Of a DNA stretch of 64,000 bases, positions 27,236-35,024 are shown piece after piece. Each line of letters opens with the position of its first letter. The first letter of the stretch is position 1. The position numbers were made by a program, and so were the translations under genes. The notes below the pieces were generated by a model. The model was not told where the DNA came from, did not search any database, and was given only the letters and a program-made list of their open reading frames with translations. The DNA lies in NCBI GenBank assembly GCA_963791325.1, contig CAWBRU010000023.1, forward strand, positions 186,001 through 250,000, in the 5' to 3' direction. This DNA is from JBEVJK01 sp963791325. Lineage in GTDB: Bacteria > Pseudomonadota > Alphaproteobacteria > Rhizobiales > Rhizobiaceae.

Positions 27236-27579
27236 ATGAAGACCGCTGCCAATGGAGACTTGCGGCGACGCAGGATGCCAATGTCTCAGGTCAAGGAATC
27301 GATTTGTTCGCGCCTAACTCACCAACGCAGCGATACATTTCGGGTCCCTTATCGGGATGGACAAACTCGGATCGTCGCTAAGAGCATCGAAGAGACAGCG
27401 AGCCTACTCGGCCTGCGACCGGAGACGGTCAAGACGAGGTTGCACCGCGCCCGCTCGCTTATGCGCAAGGAACTCGACGCGCAAATCGGGCCTGTCCTCT
27501 CGATGCATTTCCGTTCGCAGGACGGCGCTGCGAACGCTGAACAACCGCTGTGATGAAACGGCTAGGGCTCCCGGACTGA
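27236..27579 (+). pseudogene. ECF (RpoE-like) sigma factor, 3' remnant
   Basis: Only region 4 survives: IEETASLLGLRPETVKTRLHRARSLMRKELDAQIGPVLS is a sigma4 helix-turn-helix plus tail. A shift of one base then gives DAFPFAGRRCER, a stop, and TTAVMKRLGLPD, which is the normal end of this family. Region 2 is missing. The gene upstream of DUF4142 and cupredoxin genes is often such a sigma factor, so the three formed one unit before decay. Confidence 0.72.
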
Positions 27580-27673
27580 ATTTTGTCGGGAACCTTTCCG
27601 GCGGCTCGCATCCAATGAATGTCAACTAAAGTAAGCCGAGAGCGTATCCCGCTTCGGCAAAGGAGGTTTTCCC

Positions 27674-28195
27674 ATGTTTGTTCGACCCATTGCGACACTG
27701 GCCGCGCTTTGCCTGGTCGGCTTCGCACCGATTGCTCAAGCCGCAGACAAACCTACCGATCCGCAGATCGCCCACATCGCCTATACCGCCGGCGTCATCG
27801 ACATCGAGGCGCCAAGCTGGCGATCGCGAAATCGAAGACCAAGGCGGTGGTCGACTTCGCCAACGACATGGTGCGCGACCATGAGGCGGTGAACGTGCAG
27901 GCGCTCGATCTGGTCAAGAAGCTCAAGGTCACGCCGGAGGACAACGACCAGCAAGGCGCTGACCGAAGCTGCGGCCGACGAACGCGCGAAGCTCGACAAA
28001 CTCGACGGCGCCGCCTTCGACAAGGCCTATGTCGAGAACGAGGTCGCCTACCATAAGCAGGTGAACGGCGCGCTCGAAACCTTGCTGATCCCGTCAGCCG
28101 AGAATGCCGAGCTGAAGAGCCTGCTCGAAACCGGCCTCAAGATATTCCAGGGCCACCAGCAGCATGCCGAGCATGTCGCCATGGAACTGAAATAG
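27674..28195 (+). pseudogene. DUF4142 exported protein, frameshifted
   Basis: The frame starts MFVRPIATLAALCLVGFAPIAQAA, a signal peptide. It continues as PQIAHIAYTAGVIDIEA and then shifts into LAIAKSKTKAVVDFANDMVRDHEAVNVQALDLVKKL, and again into KALTEAAADERAKLDKL followed by GAAFDKAYVENEVAYH and the end EHVAMELK. Together these make a standard ~170-residue DUF4142 ferritin-like periplasmic protein. Two indels (near 27812 and 27948) break it. GGAGG upstream of 27674 is intact. Confidence 0.75.
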
Positions 28196-28201
28196 GGGCG
28201 G

Positions 28202-28525
28202 ATGATGATCTCCGCCCTGCGGCCGTGGCGCTTGCCGTCCTGTTTTGCTCGTTTCACGTGCTCTCGGCAGACGCCGAAACGACGACGGTGACGATCGAGA
28301 AGATGGTATTTTCTCCGACGGCGAAAGCGCCAAGGTTGGCGACATCGTCGAATGGGTGAAACAAGGATGCGTTCGCCCACACGGCAACCGTCCAGGGCCG
28401 CTGGGAGGTGATGCTCCCGGTCGAAGAAGTCCGGGAGCATCAAGTTCGATAAGGTGGAGACCATCGAGTATTTTTGCCGCTTCCATCCCAACATGAAGGG
28501 ACGCATCACGGTGACAGCGCCATAA
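28202..28525 (+). pseudogene. Cupredoxin (plastocyanin-like), frameshifted
   Basis: A signal-like AAVALAVLFCSFHVLSADA is followed by TTTVTIEKMVFSPT, then AKVGDIVEWV in another frame, and DAFAHTATVQGRWEVMLP carrying the first copper His. The last piece is IEYFCRFHPNMKGRITVTAP, carrying the Cys, His and Met ligands of a type 1 copper site. Several one-base shifts separate the pieces. The stop is at 28523-28525. It follows the DUF4142 gene with almost no spacer. Confidence 0.7.
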
Positions 28526-28674
28526 GGGCGGCGATCGCGACCAAGGCGAGGCCGCTCAGGGCGTGAAGGTCAAGCCCAGCACGGGAGGAAGAACGTTAAC
28601 CCAACGTAGCCAGCCCATCAGGGCCAAAATCTTGTGATGCCCGTGAATGACTGTGGGTCAGCGCAATCACTTAG

Positions 28675-29705
28675 GAGGTAGCGTTCTGCTTTTGGGTTTA
28701 CGCATATCCTGCGTTCCTGATGTATGCGGCGCATTCTGCGGGCGGGTACTGGTCGAGGAGCTGTGCCGCAGGCGTGGAGACGGCTTCGTAGCTTCGCGCT
28801 CCCGCCTTTCGCAGCAGGGTTTTGAACTTGGCGAAGACCTGCTCGATCGGATTGAGGTCGGGCGAGTATTTCGGCAGGAAGACGAGGCGGGCTCCGACGT
28901 TGCGGATCGCTCGCCGCACGGCCTTTCCCTTGTGGGAGCCGAGGTTGTCGAGGATCACGACGTCGCCTGGCTTGAGCGTCGGCACGAGGAACTGTTCGAC
29001 ATAGGCGTGGAAGCGCTCGCCGTTGATGGGCCCGTCGAACAGGCAGGGCGCTTCGATGCGGTCGTTGCGCAGGGCGGCGAGGAAAGTCGCGGTCTTCCAG
29101 TGGCCGTGCGGGACCTTGTCGACGAGCCGCTCGCCCCTTGGCGCCCAGCCACGCAGGCGGGTCATGTTGGTCTTCGTCCAGGTCTCATCGATGAAGACCA
29201 GGCGCCTGGGATCGATGCGCCCCTGATAGGTTCGCCATCGTGTGCGGTGGCGGCTTATGTCCGGGCGATCCTGCTCGCGTGCGACGAGGGTCTTTTTTTG
29301 AACGTGACGCCGATCCGGCGAAAGAAGCGGCTCATCATCGAGGTGTCGGCTTTGACGCCTCGCTCGGCCAAAAGGCGATCGCACAGCGCCTGAAGCGTGA
29401 TGTCCGATTTCTCGGCCCGCGCGGCCTTCAGAAAATCACGGTGCGGCATCAGCTGGAAGGCCGGTGGCCGCCGTGTCCGACCGGCTCTCGCGAGCCATCC
29501 CGTTCAACCCGCTCAAGCCATTTGATCGCCACGGATTCAGCTGACTCTCGTAAGCGCCGCGCCGCCGCGCGGCGGCTCATTCCGTCCCTCTCCACCGCGT
29601 CAATCACCCGGTCACGCAAGTCTTGCGAATACGGCTTCGGCATCCCTGCTGGCCTCCGCCCAGCCAACAGGTTGAATCAAAATCGCCGCGATTTGGGAAT
29701 GTGGA
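28675..29705 (-). mobile_element. IS630-family insertion sequence
   Basis: The transposase reads from about 29643 down to 28698 in three frames. First comes a helix-turn-helix piece (YSQDLRDRVIDAVERDGMSRRAAARRL), then LQALCDRLLAERGVKADTSMMSRFFRRIGVTFKK, then the DDE domain with VFIDETWTK, VVILDNLGSHKG and SPDLNPIEQVFAKFK. The first break (29449) lacks one base; the second is at an A7-G run, a possible programmed -1 frameshift. The left end AGCGTTCTGCTTTTGG resembles the outer end of the remnant at 32.6 kb. Exact inverted repeats and the TA duplication were not fixed. Confidence 0.85.
28698..29643 (-). pseudogene. IS630 transposase gene (split frame)
   Basis: A DDE/Tc1-mariner-like transposase of about 310 residues if both breaks are bridged. 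The catalytic residues are present: Asp in VFIDETW, Asp in VILDNLGSHK and Glu in NPIEQVF. The 29384-28698 part is one uninterrupted frame of 228 codons. The upstream part is interrupted at 29449 by a missing A in a lysine codon, which is not a typical programmed site, so this copy is probably inactive even if the A7 site frameshifts. Confidence 0.75.
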
Positions 29706-29713
29706 GGCTTCTG

Positions 29714-29760
29714 TGAGGTCCGCGGGCACGACGTCAATGCCGCCCACTCAGCGGACCTCA
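29714..29760. repeat. 10-bp inverted repeat beside the IS630 copy
   Basis: TGAGGTCCGC (29714-29723) and GCGGACCTCA (29751-29760) are perfect inverted copies around 27 nt. They lie between the IS end and the catA region and may be the ends of a small inserted piece or a terminator. Confidence 0.4.
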
Positions 29761-29773
29761 TTGCAAGCCGGAT

Positions 29774-29880
29774 TAGCAGGCTGTTGAAAAAGTGAACAAC
29801 GTTCCCGCTCCGATTCCGGTCTGTTCACGCTGGGATTTCGGTGACGTTCCTTGAACAAACGCATTTTTTCAACCCTGTTA
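29774..29880. repeat. MITE-like unit with inverted ends at the 3' end of catA
   Basis: TAGCAGGCTGTTGAAAAAGTG at the left is matched, inverted, by CATTTTTTCAACCCTGTTA at the right (two mismatched or missing bases in the first half). The GCTGTTGAAAAAGT core is typical of insertion-sequence ends. The right half lies inside the last codons of catA. Confidence 0.4.
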
Positions 29881-30874
29881 GAATATGTCGACGATTGAGT
29901 TTAATGTTGTATCCTCCCTGTTGGCTGATTATGCCGATTGAAACGCGGTCCCGACGGACGATGCTTTTGGGGGCGCCTTTCTTGTTAGGCTGCAGTTCAA
30001 AGTTGAATGTGATTTCATTGTAGGGGCCGTCGAGGCCCAGTTCAGCAATGCGTGCCTTATCATTGACGTGGTTTACATCAGCGACAAGTCCATCGCGCGT
30101 CGCGAAAGCGAAGTCATCATAGGTCAGCGGGTCACCGGCAAGATTGAACTGTGTTGTGAGTTGACGATGACCTTTGGCCGAGACAAAGTAGTGAACATGC
30201 GACGGGCGTTTGGCGTGGCGACCAAGTTTCTTGAGGAATGTTTCAGTTGGCCCGCCTGGTGGGCAGCCATAGCCCACCGGCATGATGGTGCGGAAGCTAT
30301 AACGCCCTTCCTTGTCTGTGCGAATGCGGCGGCGCAAATTGTACTTGGATTGCGACGGATCGAAATGCGAATAGTTGCCCATGGAGTTTGCATGCCAGAT
30401 GTCAACAACGGCATTGGCCAAGGGCTTACCTGTGTTGCTGGTCACGCGCCCAGAAACGATCAAGATATCGGCTTTGTCTGTGCCGTCATCAAGGCGGGCA
30501 AAACCATCGGAAATAGGTGCGCCAGCGATATAGAGTGGTCCTTCGATTGTGCGTGGCGTACCACCCTTGAGACCGGCTTTGGCGTCAGCTGCGTCCTGCA
30601 ACAGATCAATAAAGTGTTCAATACCGAGCCCAGGTGTCAACAAGCCCGCCTCGTGGCCCAGGCTGCCAAAATATGAGACGGCTGACCAGGCTTCGTCCGG
30701 CGTGATCTTGAAGTCCTGCATGGTCTTGAACAAATCAAGCAGAATGCGGTTGGTAATGGCTTGCAGGCGTTTGTCACCCTTCTTTCCGCCAAGACCGCTC
30801 GCCTTTTTCGCAAGCGCCTTCATGGTCTTCTCTTCTACTTTTGTAGGCACTTTTTTTACCGCACGCTTAGCCAT
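29825..30874 (-). CDS. catA: Catechol 1,2-dioxygenase (intradiol)
   Basis: Cleaves catechol between its hydroxyls to cis,cis-muconate with non-haem Fe(III); cytoplasmic, 349 residues. Fe ligands are visible at the expected spacing: Tyr168 (MGNYSHFD), Tyr202 (VGYGCPPGG), His226 and His228 (RPSHVHYF). The N-terminal helical dimerisation domain is preceded by an unusual Lys/Ala-rich ~30-residue extension. GGAGG precedes ATG 30874. The last ~17 residues (LKKCVCSRNVTEIPA) are encoded by a MITE-like repeat and are probably not native. It is the last gene of the cat operon, and its GC content is lower than the flanks. A hydroxyquinol dioxygenase is less likely given catB and catC beside it. Confidence 0.9.
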   Translation of the reverse strand: MAKRAVKKVPTKVEEKTMKALAKKASGLGGKKGDKRLQAITNRILLDLFKTMQDFKITPDEAWSAVSYFGSLGHEAGLLTPGLGIEHFIDLLQDAADAKAGLKGGTPRTIEGPLYIAGAPISDGFARLDDGTDKADILIVSGRVTSNTGKPLANAVVDIWHANSMGNYSHFDPSQSKYNLRRRIRTDKEGRYSFRTIMPVGYGCPPGGPTETFLKKLGRHAKRPSHVHYFVSAKGHRQLTTQFNLAGDPLTYDDFAFATRDGLVADVNHVNDKARIAELGLDGPYNEITFNFELQPNKKGAPKSIVRRDRVSIGIISQQGGYNIKLNRRHILTGLKKCVCSRNVTEIPA

Positions 30875-30892
30875 TGGATCCTCCAACTTTTT

Positions 30893-31183
30893 TTACGTGT
30901 CATCGTCCCGTATCGAAGACGGGTGTCGGCAAAGTGCCGTTACATCCATCGTCATGAACGGAAAGAACGGGAGTGACGTCAGGATGTCGTGCAACTCGCC
31001 GGCATCCTTCACGTCGAAAATTGAGTAGTTTTCGTATTTGCCCGCGATGCGCCAGAGATGACGCCACTTGCCTTGGCGCATCAATTCTTGCGCGCGCGCT
31101 TTTTCATTGAGCTTGAGTCCTTCAAATGATTTCTTGTCCATGCCCTCTGGCGGCGTGACAACCATATGAACGTGGAACAGCAT
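30893..31183 (-). CDS. catC: Muconolactone delta-isomerase
   Basis: Converts (+)-muconolactone to beta-ketoadipate enol-lactone in the catechol branch of the beta-ketoadipate pathway. The 96-residue protein begins MLFHVHMVVTPPEGMD and contains RQGKWRHLWRIAGKYENYSIFDVKD and LHDILTSLPFFPFM, all diagnostic of the small decameric isomerase; length is normal. It starts 3 nt after the catB stop and is followed 18 nt later by catA, so it is the middle gene of the operon. Confidence 0.95.
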   Translation of the reverse strand: MLFHVHMVVTPPEGMDKKSFEGLKLNEKARAQELMRQGKWRHLWRIAGKYENYSIFDVKDAGELHDILTSLPFFPFMTMDVTALCRHPSSIRDDDT

Positions 31184-31186
31184 CTC

Positions 31187-32350
31187 TCAAGCGCTCCCGT
31201 GTTTAAAAGCGGCGACGGGTTTCAGCGTGTGGGTCTTGTCACGCCGATAGTGCGCGAGCTTGTCCTCGTCGATATCAACGCCAAGCCCCGGCTTATCAGG
31301 GACGGCGATTGAGAAGTCGCGATATTTCGGGCGCTCCTGCACAATATCATCTTTGAGAAGGAGTGGGCCAAAAAGTTCGGTCCCAAACGAGTAGTTCTGC
31401 GGCAATGCTGCAAACACATGTAGTGACGCAATGGTGCCAATTGTGCCTTCCAGCATCGTGCCGCCATAGAGACCGAGACCCGCAGCATTGGCGATGGACG
31501 CCACATTCCGCGTGGCCTGTAACCCGCCGGCTTTGGCAATTTTCAGCGCCACCACATCAGCAGCATGGTGCCTTCCGTAGGCGAAAGCGTCTTGTGGAGT
31601 TGCTACCGCTTCATCCGCCATGATGGCGACATCGAATTGGTCAGCAAGCCGCGCCATACCTTCAAGGTTTGTTCTGGGCAGTGGCTGTTCAATAAGGGTA
31701 ACGCCACCCGCCTCTAGGGCGGCAATCGCCTTGGTTGCCGTCAGTTCGTCCCACGCTTGATTGGCATCAATCCGCAATGATCCGCGACCGGCTACGGCCT
31801 TGGCAATCCTGGATACATGTTCAATGTCTTTCTCAATCGACTGGCTGCCCACCTTGATCTTGAAACCCCGGTGCAGCTTCTGGGAAAGCACCCGTTCAGC
31901 CTCTTCAATGTCCTTGGTCGTGTCACCAGAGGCCAGGCCCCATATGCATTCCATGGCGTCCACCTCGCGGCCGCCGAGCAATTGATGAATGGGCACGCCA
32001 AGGGATTTTCCCAAGATATCAAAAAGCGCTGTTTCCAACGCAGATTTGGCCAACCTGTTGCCAACCACGTGGCGATCGACCTCAGACATGATGTGGTTGA
32101 TGTTGCTTGGGTCCTGACCAGAGATGATGGGAGCCAGATAACAATCCAAAGCCGATTTGATGCTCTCGGGGCTTTCCTCGCCGTAAGACAATCCGCCGAT
32201 TGTCGTTGCCTCTCCAATTCCCTCAATACCGGCGTCAGTCCCAAGCCTCAGAATGACAAGGGTTTGCTGCATCACGGTCTGCCGGGCCAATTTGTGGGCG
32301 CGAATAGTCGGCAAATCAACGAGGATGGATTTAAGCGCAGTAATTTTCAT
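31187..32350 (-). CDS. catB: Muconate cycloisomerase
   Basis: Cyclises cis,cis-muconate to (+)-muconolactone; enolase superfamily, Mn-dependent, cytoplasmic, 387 residues. The N-terminal capping domain is followed by the barrel with the KIKVG general-base lysine motif and metal ligands in LRIDANQAW, LIEQPLP and IMADEAV. The GGTMLEGTIG stretch is typical of muconate cycloisomerase. ATG 32350 (MKITALKS) is used rather than an upstream start at 32425. It is the first gene of the catBCA operon; no catR-type LysR gene survives upstream. Confidence 0.95.
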   Translation of the reverse strand: MKITALKSILVDLPTIRAHKLARQTVMQQTLVILRLGTDAGIEGIGEATTIGGLSYGEESPESIKSALDCYLAPIISGQDPSNINHIMSEVDRHVVGNRLAKSALETALFDILGKSLGVPIHQLLGGREVDAMECIWGLASGDTTKDIEEAERVLSQKLHRGFKIKVGSQSIEKDIEHVSRIAKAVAGRGSLRIDANQAWDELTATKAIAALEAGGVTLIEQPLPRTNLEGMARLADQFDVAIMADEAVATPQDAFAYGRHHAADVVALKIAKAGGLQATRNVASIANAAGLGLYGGTMLEGTIGTIASLHVFAALPQNYSFGTELFGPLLLKDDIVQERPKYRDFSIAVPDKPGLGVDIDEDKLAHYRRDKTHTLKPVAAFKHGSA

Positions 32351-32534
32351 GATGCACACACCATGGGACAACACAGGCGGCCAAGTCCAGTGTCTTGCGA
32401 CATTGCACAATTTCCGTGGCTTCAAAATGGATAACTGCGTCGCTGTTCAAAAATGCCTTCATGTCGTTGCTCTCACCTATCAGATTCCGAGGTTGAGAGC
32501 TTCTTAACGCGGATGAGAGTTCTGATCAACCGTC
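32351..32534. promoter_or_regulatory. Upstream region of the cat operon
   Basis: This non-coding stretch must hold the catB promoter. A divergent LysR gene would normally sit here; instead the sequence runs into an IS630 remnant, which suggests that the regulator was lost. No box could be assigned with confidence. Confidence 0.4.
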
Positions 32535-32612
32535 GCTCTGAGCTCCACCCCAAGAGTGCGCCAACTACTTCAGAAACGCAGGCTATGCGTCAAACTAAAT
32601 GCAGAACGCTCT
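32535..32612 (+). mobile_element. IS630-family right-end remnant
   Basis: On the plus strand the frame APPQECANYFRNAGYASN-stop matches the C-terminus of the IS630 transposase at 28.7 kb (PPAECAAYIRNAGYA-stop). The following bases GCAGAACGCT equal the end of that element. At the DNA level the two run parallel for about 55 bases with scattered differences. Only this tip of a related, oppositely oriented copy is left. Confidence 0.75.
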
Positions 32613-32641
32613 AGACAGCGTGCAGCCCAAGCTGCGCGTGG

Positions 32642-32767
32642 CTACTCGGCTTCCAGCAGCCCAGCAGTTTCAGCCATGCGCTCATTCAGGGCATTCAACA
32701 CGGTAGGCAGGTTCTTCGAAAGGCCCCTCACCTCGAGATCACCTTTCGCCCACTCCCTGTCGGACAC
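32642..32767 (-). CDS. Possible 41-residue protein
   Basis: A GTG-initiated frame reads SDREWAKGDLEVRGLSKNLPTVLNALNERMAETAGLLEAE. It lies 27 nt behind the next gene on the same strand and has an amphipathic helical look. No family recognised; it may be a small partner of the upstream protein or chance. Confidence 0.35.
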   Translation of the reverse strand: MSDREWAKGDLEVRGLSKNLPTVLNALNERMAETAGLLEAE

Positions 32768-32794
32768 GGGTCGCAGCCCTCGCTGAATGCGCTC

Positions 32795-33178
32795 TTAATT
32801 CATCTCGTCGATTTTGCGGACAGCTTCCACCCGCTCATCTTCTTCGAAGAAGATCCCTGTCCCCTTCGGCATCTTCCTCGGGCGCCCGCCCTTCTTGGGT
32901 TGCCGCAGCTCTGGATGCTCTTCGGCCGCTGCCCTCAAGGCTCGGGCTTCCCAGTCTGATCTCGAAACATCGATGTTTCGTTTTTTGGCAAAACCAAACA
33001 ATCGCTTCTGAAACGCGCTGCCCAGAAGCCACACCCCTGAAGAGTTCGACTGTACGAGCAAACTGTCAAGCCGCCCAGGTGAAGCCTTGGTCCTTTGATT
33101 GCTGCCGCTGAACAGCATGTCGATCTCCGTTCCTGTTAAGTCGGACGCGCCTCGAAATACGGTTTCAAGTGTCAGCAA
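32795..33178 (-). CDS. Hypothetical protein behind the second integrase
   Basis: About 127 residues from a TTG at 33178, or 107 from ATG 33118 (MLFSGSNQRT). The C-terminal part is basic then acidic (KKGGRPRKMPKGTGIFFEEDERVEAVRKIDEMN). No family recognised. The frame is the same as that of the upstream integrase and is open right back to the integrase TGA, so translation may be coupled or begin by re-initiation. Confidence 0.5.
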   Translation of the reverse strand: MLTLETVFRGASDLTGTEIDMLFSGSNQRTKASPGRLDSLLVQSNSSGVWLLGSAFQKRLFGFAKKRNIDVSRSDWEARALRAAAEEHPELRQPKKGGRPRKMPKGTGIFFEEDERVEAVRKIDEMN

Positions 33179-33241
33179 GCCGCGCCGGCGGACGATAGTG
33201 AAACGCCACTCCCAACCGTCGGAATTGGCGACCGCGTCCGA

Positions 33242-34594
33242 TCACCGGGTCAGCCTCACCATATTTTCGTCTCCGCCTTGAGCATTGGGATCCTCTTGCG
33301 ATATTAGCGGGACCACTGAACGGGCTGCCAAGCTGTCTAGGGCATCCACGATGGCAGCCGAGTAATGGGCCTCGATCATACTTGCGCTTGTGTCATGAAG
33401 GGCGGCTACGAGACGCACCGGCAGGCCCTGGCGCAATTGACGGACGATCGAGGAGTGCCGCAACGCGTATGGCACAATGTTCTCAGGCAGTTCAGCTTGT
33501 CCGATGATTTTCTGCCAAGGTCTGACTAGCTCGCTCGCATTTAGCCAAGGACTTCGTTGGTCACGGACCCAGTGCGGCGGCTGTGCTCGGGTCCCGGGTA
33601 CCTGCCTGTGTCGCCAACGCTCCAGCAGCGGTTCGTTCGGACGCCGGGCAGTGATCACGGGGAGCAGGAAAGCGATAACGTCAGACCCGATCGGCATTGC
33701 AATGTGAGATTTCGTCTTCTTGGTACGCCCCTTGCGGCTCACTGGCACCATGATGCGCTGCTGGTCAACCTGGACATCCCCGACAGACAGCCGAGTGACC
33801 TGGGAGAAGCGGCTCCCGGTTGCCGCAAGAACGACGATCACCCGTAAGAGATCGCCGTCCCATCGATCGGCGTTGTCGACCTGACGTGCTGCTTCGATCA
33901 GGCGTCGGATCTCCTGATCGGACAAGGCTTGCTTGTCCCGAGCCACGGGCGGGCTAGGATCGTTCAGTTTCATCGCGTTCTTGATCGTAAGTGTCAGGTC
34001 GGCCGGCACTGCTGCACGGTGCTTCAAGGCCGCCGCGTTCAAGGCCGCTTTGAAGTCGTTGATCAGCCGTCGGACAGTCCCAGGGACGAGGCTGGAAGGG
34101 AGGCCTTCACGCCACCTGGTCAGATCTCGCTCCGAAAGCGCATGGAGCGGCACATCGGCGATCGGAGTCGACAGCACATGCTTTGAAAGCCGCGTGCGGG
34201 CGTCATGCTTGCCGGAGGCGTATCCCTGCTCACGTGCTTCACGAACGGCTATGTAGGCCTCTACCACAGAGCGGACCGTTGCGACCGGGCCATGGGCGGC
34301 AGCACGCGCCTCAATTCGGCGTTCTCCAACTTTCGCCAGAGCACGAGACTTCGCCTGTTCGTACGACAGACAGTCGCGCCCGTCCGCATCCAGTGCATCG
34401 TCGGCCACGGCGAGCGTCTCTTGCCGATACTTCTGGCGACCGAGATACCAGCGCACAATCCAACGCCCGGCGCGTCGGCTCTTTCGATAGCCCAGGTGGA
34501 CGTCGGCATTGAGCCCGCGCCAGTGTAGGCCAGCATTCAGCTTGGAGCGTGCATTGCGTGTCGAGAGCGCGCTCTCCTGCAATCTCTTTGGCAT
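33242..34594 (-). CDS. Tyrosine-type site-specific integrase (tRNA-Glu element)
   Basis: 450 residues. The N-terminal half carries an arm-binding region (GYRKSRRAGRWIVRWYLGRQKYRQETL in two parts) and a core-binding domain. The catalytic half shows Arg in LAATGSRFSQV, YALRHSSIVRQL for the second box (Tyr in place of the first His, a known variant), LHDTSASMIEAHYSA with the nucleophile Tyr. It appears intact. The tRNA-Glu 3' fragment lies 141 nt upstream of its start, giving the probable attachment site. It is not closely similar to the integrase at 15 kb. Confidence 0.9.
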   Translation of the reverse strand: MPKRLQESALSTRNARSKLNAGLHWRGLNADVHLGYRKSRRAGRWIVRWYLGRQKYRQETLAVADDALDADGRDCLSYEQAKSRALAKVGERRIEARAAAHGPVATVRSVVEAYIAVREAREQGYASGKHDARTRLSKHVLSTPIADVPLHALSERDLTRWREGLPSSLVPGTVRRLINDFKAALNAAALKHRAAVPADLTLTIKNAMKLNDPSPPVARDKQALSDQEIRRLIEAARQVDNADRWDGDLLRVIVVLAATGSRFSQVTRLSVGDVQVDQQRIMVPVSRKGRTKKTKSHIAMPIGSDVIAFLLPVITARRPNEPLLERWRHRQVPGTRAQPPHWVRDQRSPWLNASELVRPWQKIIGQAELPENIVPYALRHSSIVRQLRQGLPVRLVAALHDTSASMIEAHYSAAIVDALDSLAARSVVPLISQEDPNAQGGDENMVRLTR

Positions 34595-34735
34595 GGTGAC
34601 GAGTCAATCCGATCAAACACCTCGTCAAATATATGCCCATGCACGACGTGGGACAACTGTGGATGCACCCTGAACACAGCATGATCAGAGGCGGGACAGA
34701 ACGGGATCATCCTGGACAAAGATCCCTTGGGCAAT

Positions 34736-34783
34736 CGCCCTTTCACGGCGGAAACACGGGTTCGAGTCCCGTTGGGCGTGCCA
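34736..34783 (+). other. 3' fragment of tRNA-Glu(TTC): attachment-site scar
   Basis: The stretch contains CGCC, the anticodon loop CTTTCAC, GGCGG, the T arm ACGGG-TTCGAGT-CCCGT, the acceptor strand TGGGCGT, discriminator G and CCA. No 5' half is present. With the integrase on its left, this is the displaced 3' end at the right border of an integrated element. The intact tRNA-Glu is not in the window. Confidence 0.82.
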
Positions 34784-34981
34784 GCGATTTCAACGGTCGC
34801 TAGCTTTTCCAGCTTGGTCCAACACCTGACCACTTCACGGCAGGAACCAACCTCGTTCTCGTCCCGAATGCGAAGGCGCCGATCGTCGCCCTCTCGAACC
34901 CGTTCGAAAGGGGCTGCTTCCGCTTCCGAACTCCGTTGCGGTGCCGGGATCGGTGGCAGCATCCGGCGCAGCAAATTGCCG

Positions 34982-35013
34982 GAAGGGCACGGCGCCGCAG
35001 CACCGTGCCCTTC
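34982..35013 (-). terminator. Hairpin behind the sugar ABC operon
   Basis: GAAGGGCACGG and CCGTGCCCTTC form a perfect 11-bp stem with a 10-nt loop, 12 nt past the last gene of the minus-strand operon. No clear T-run follows. Confidence 0.65.
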
Positions 35014-35024
35014 AGCACGGCCGC

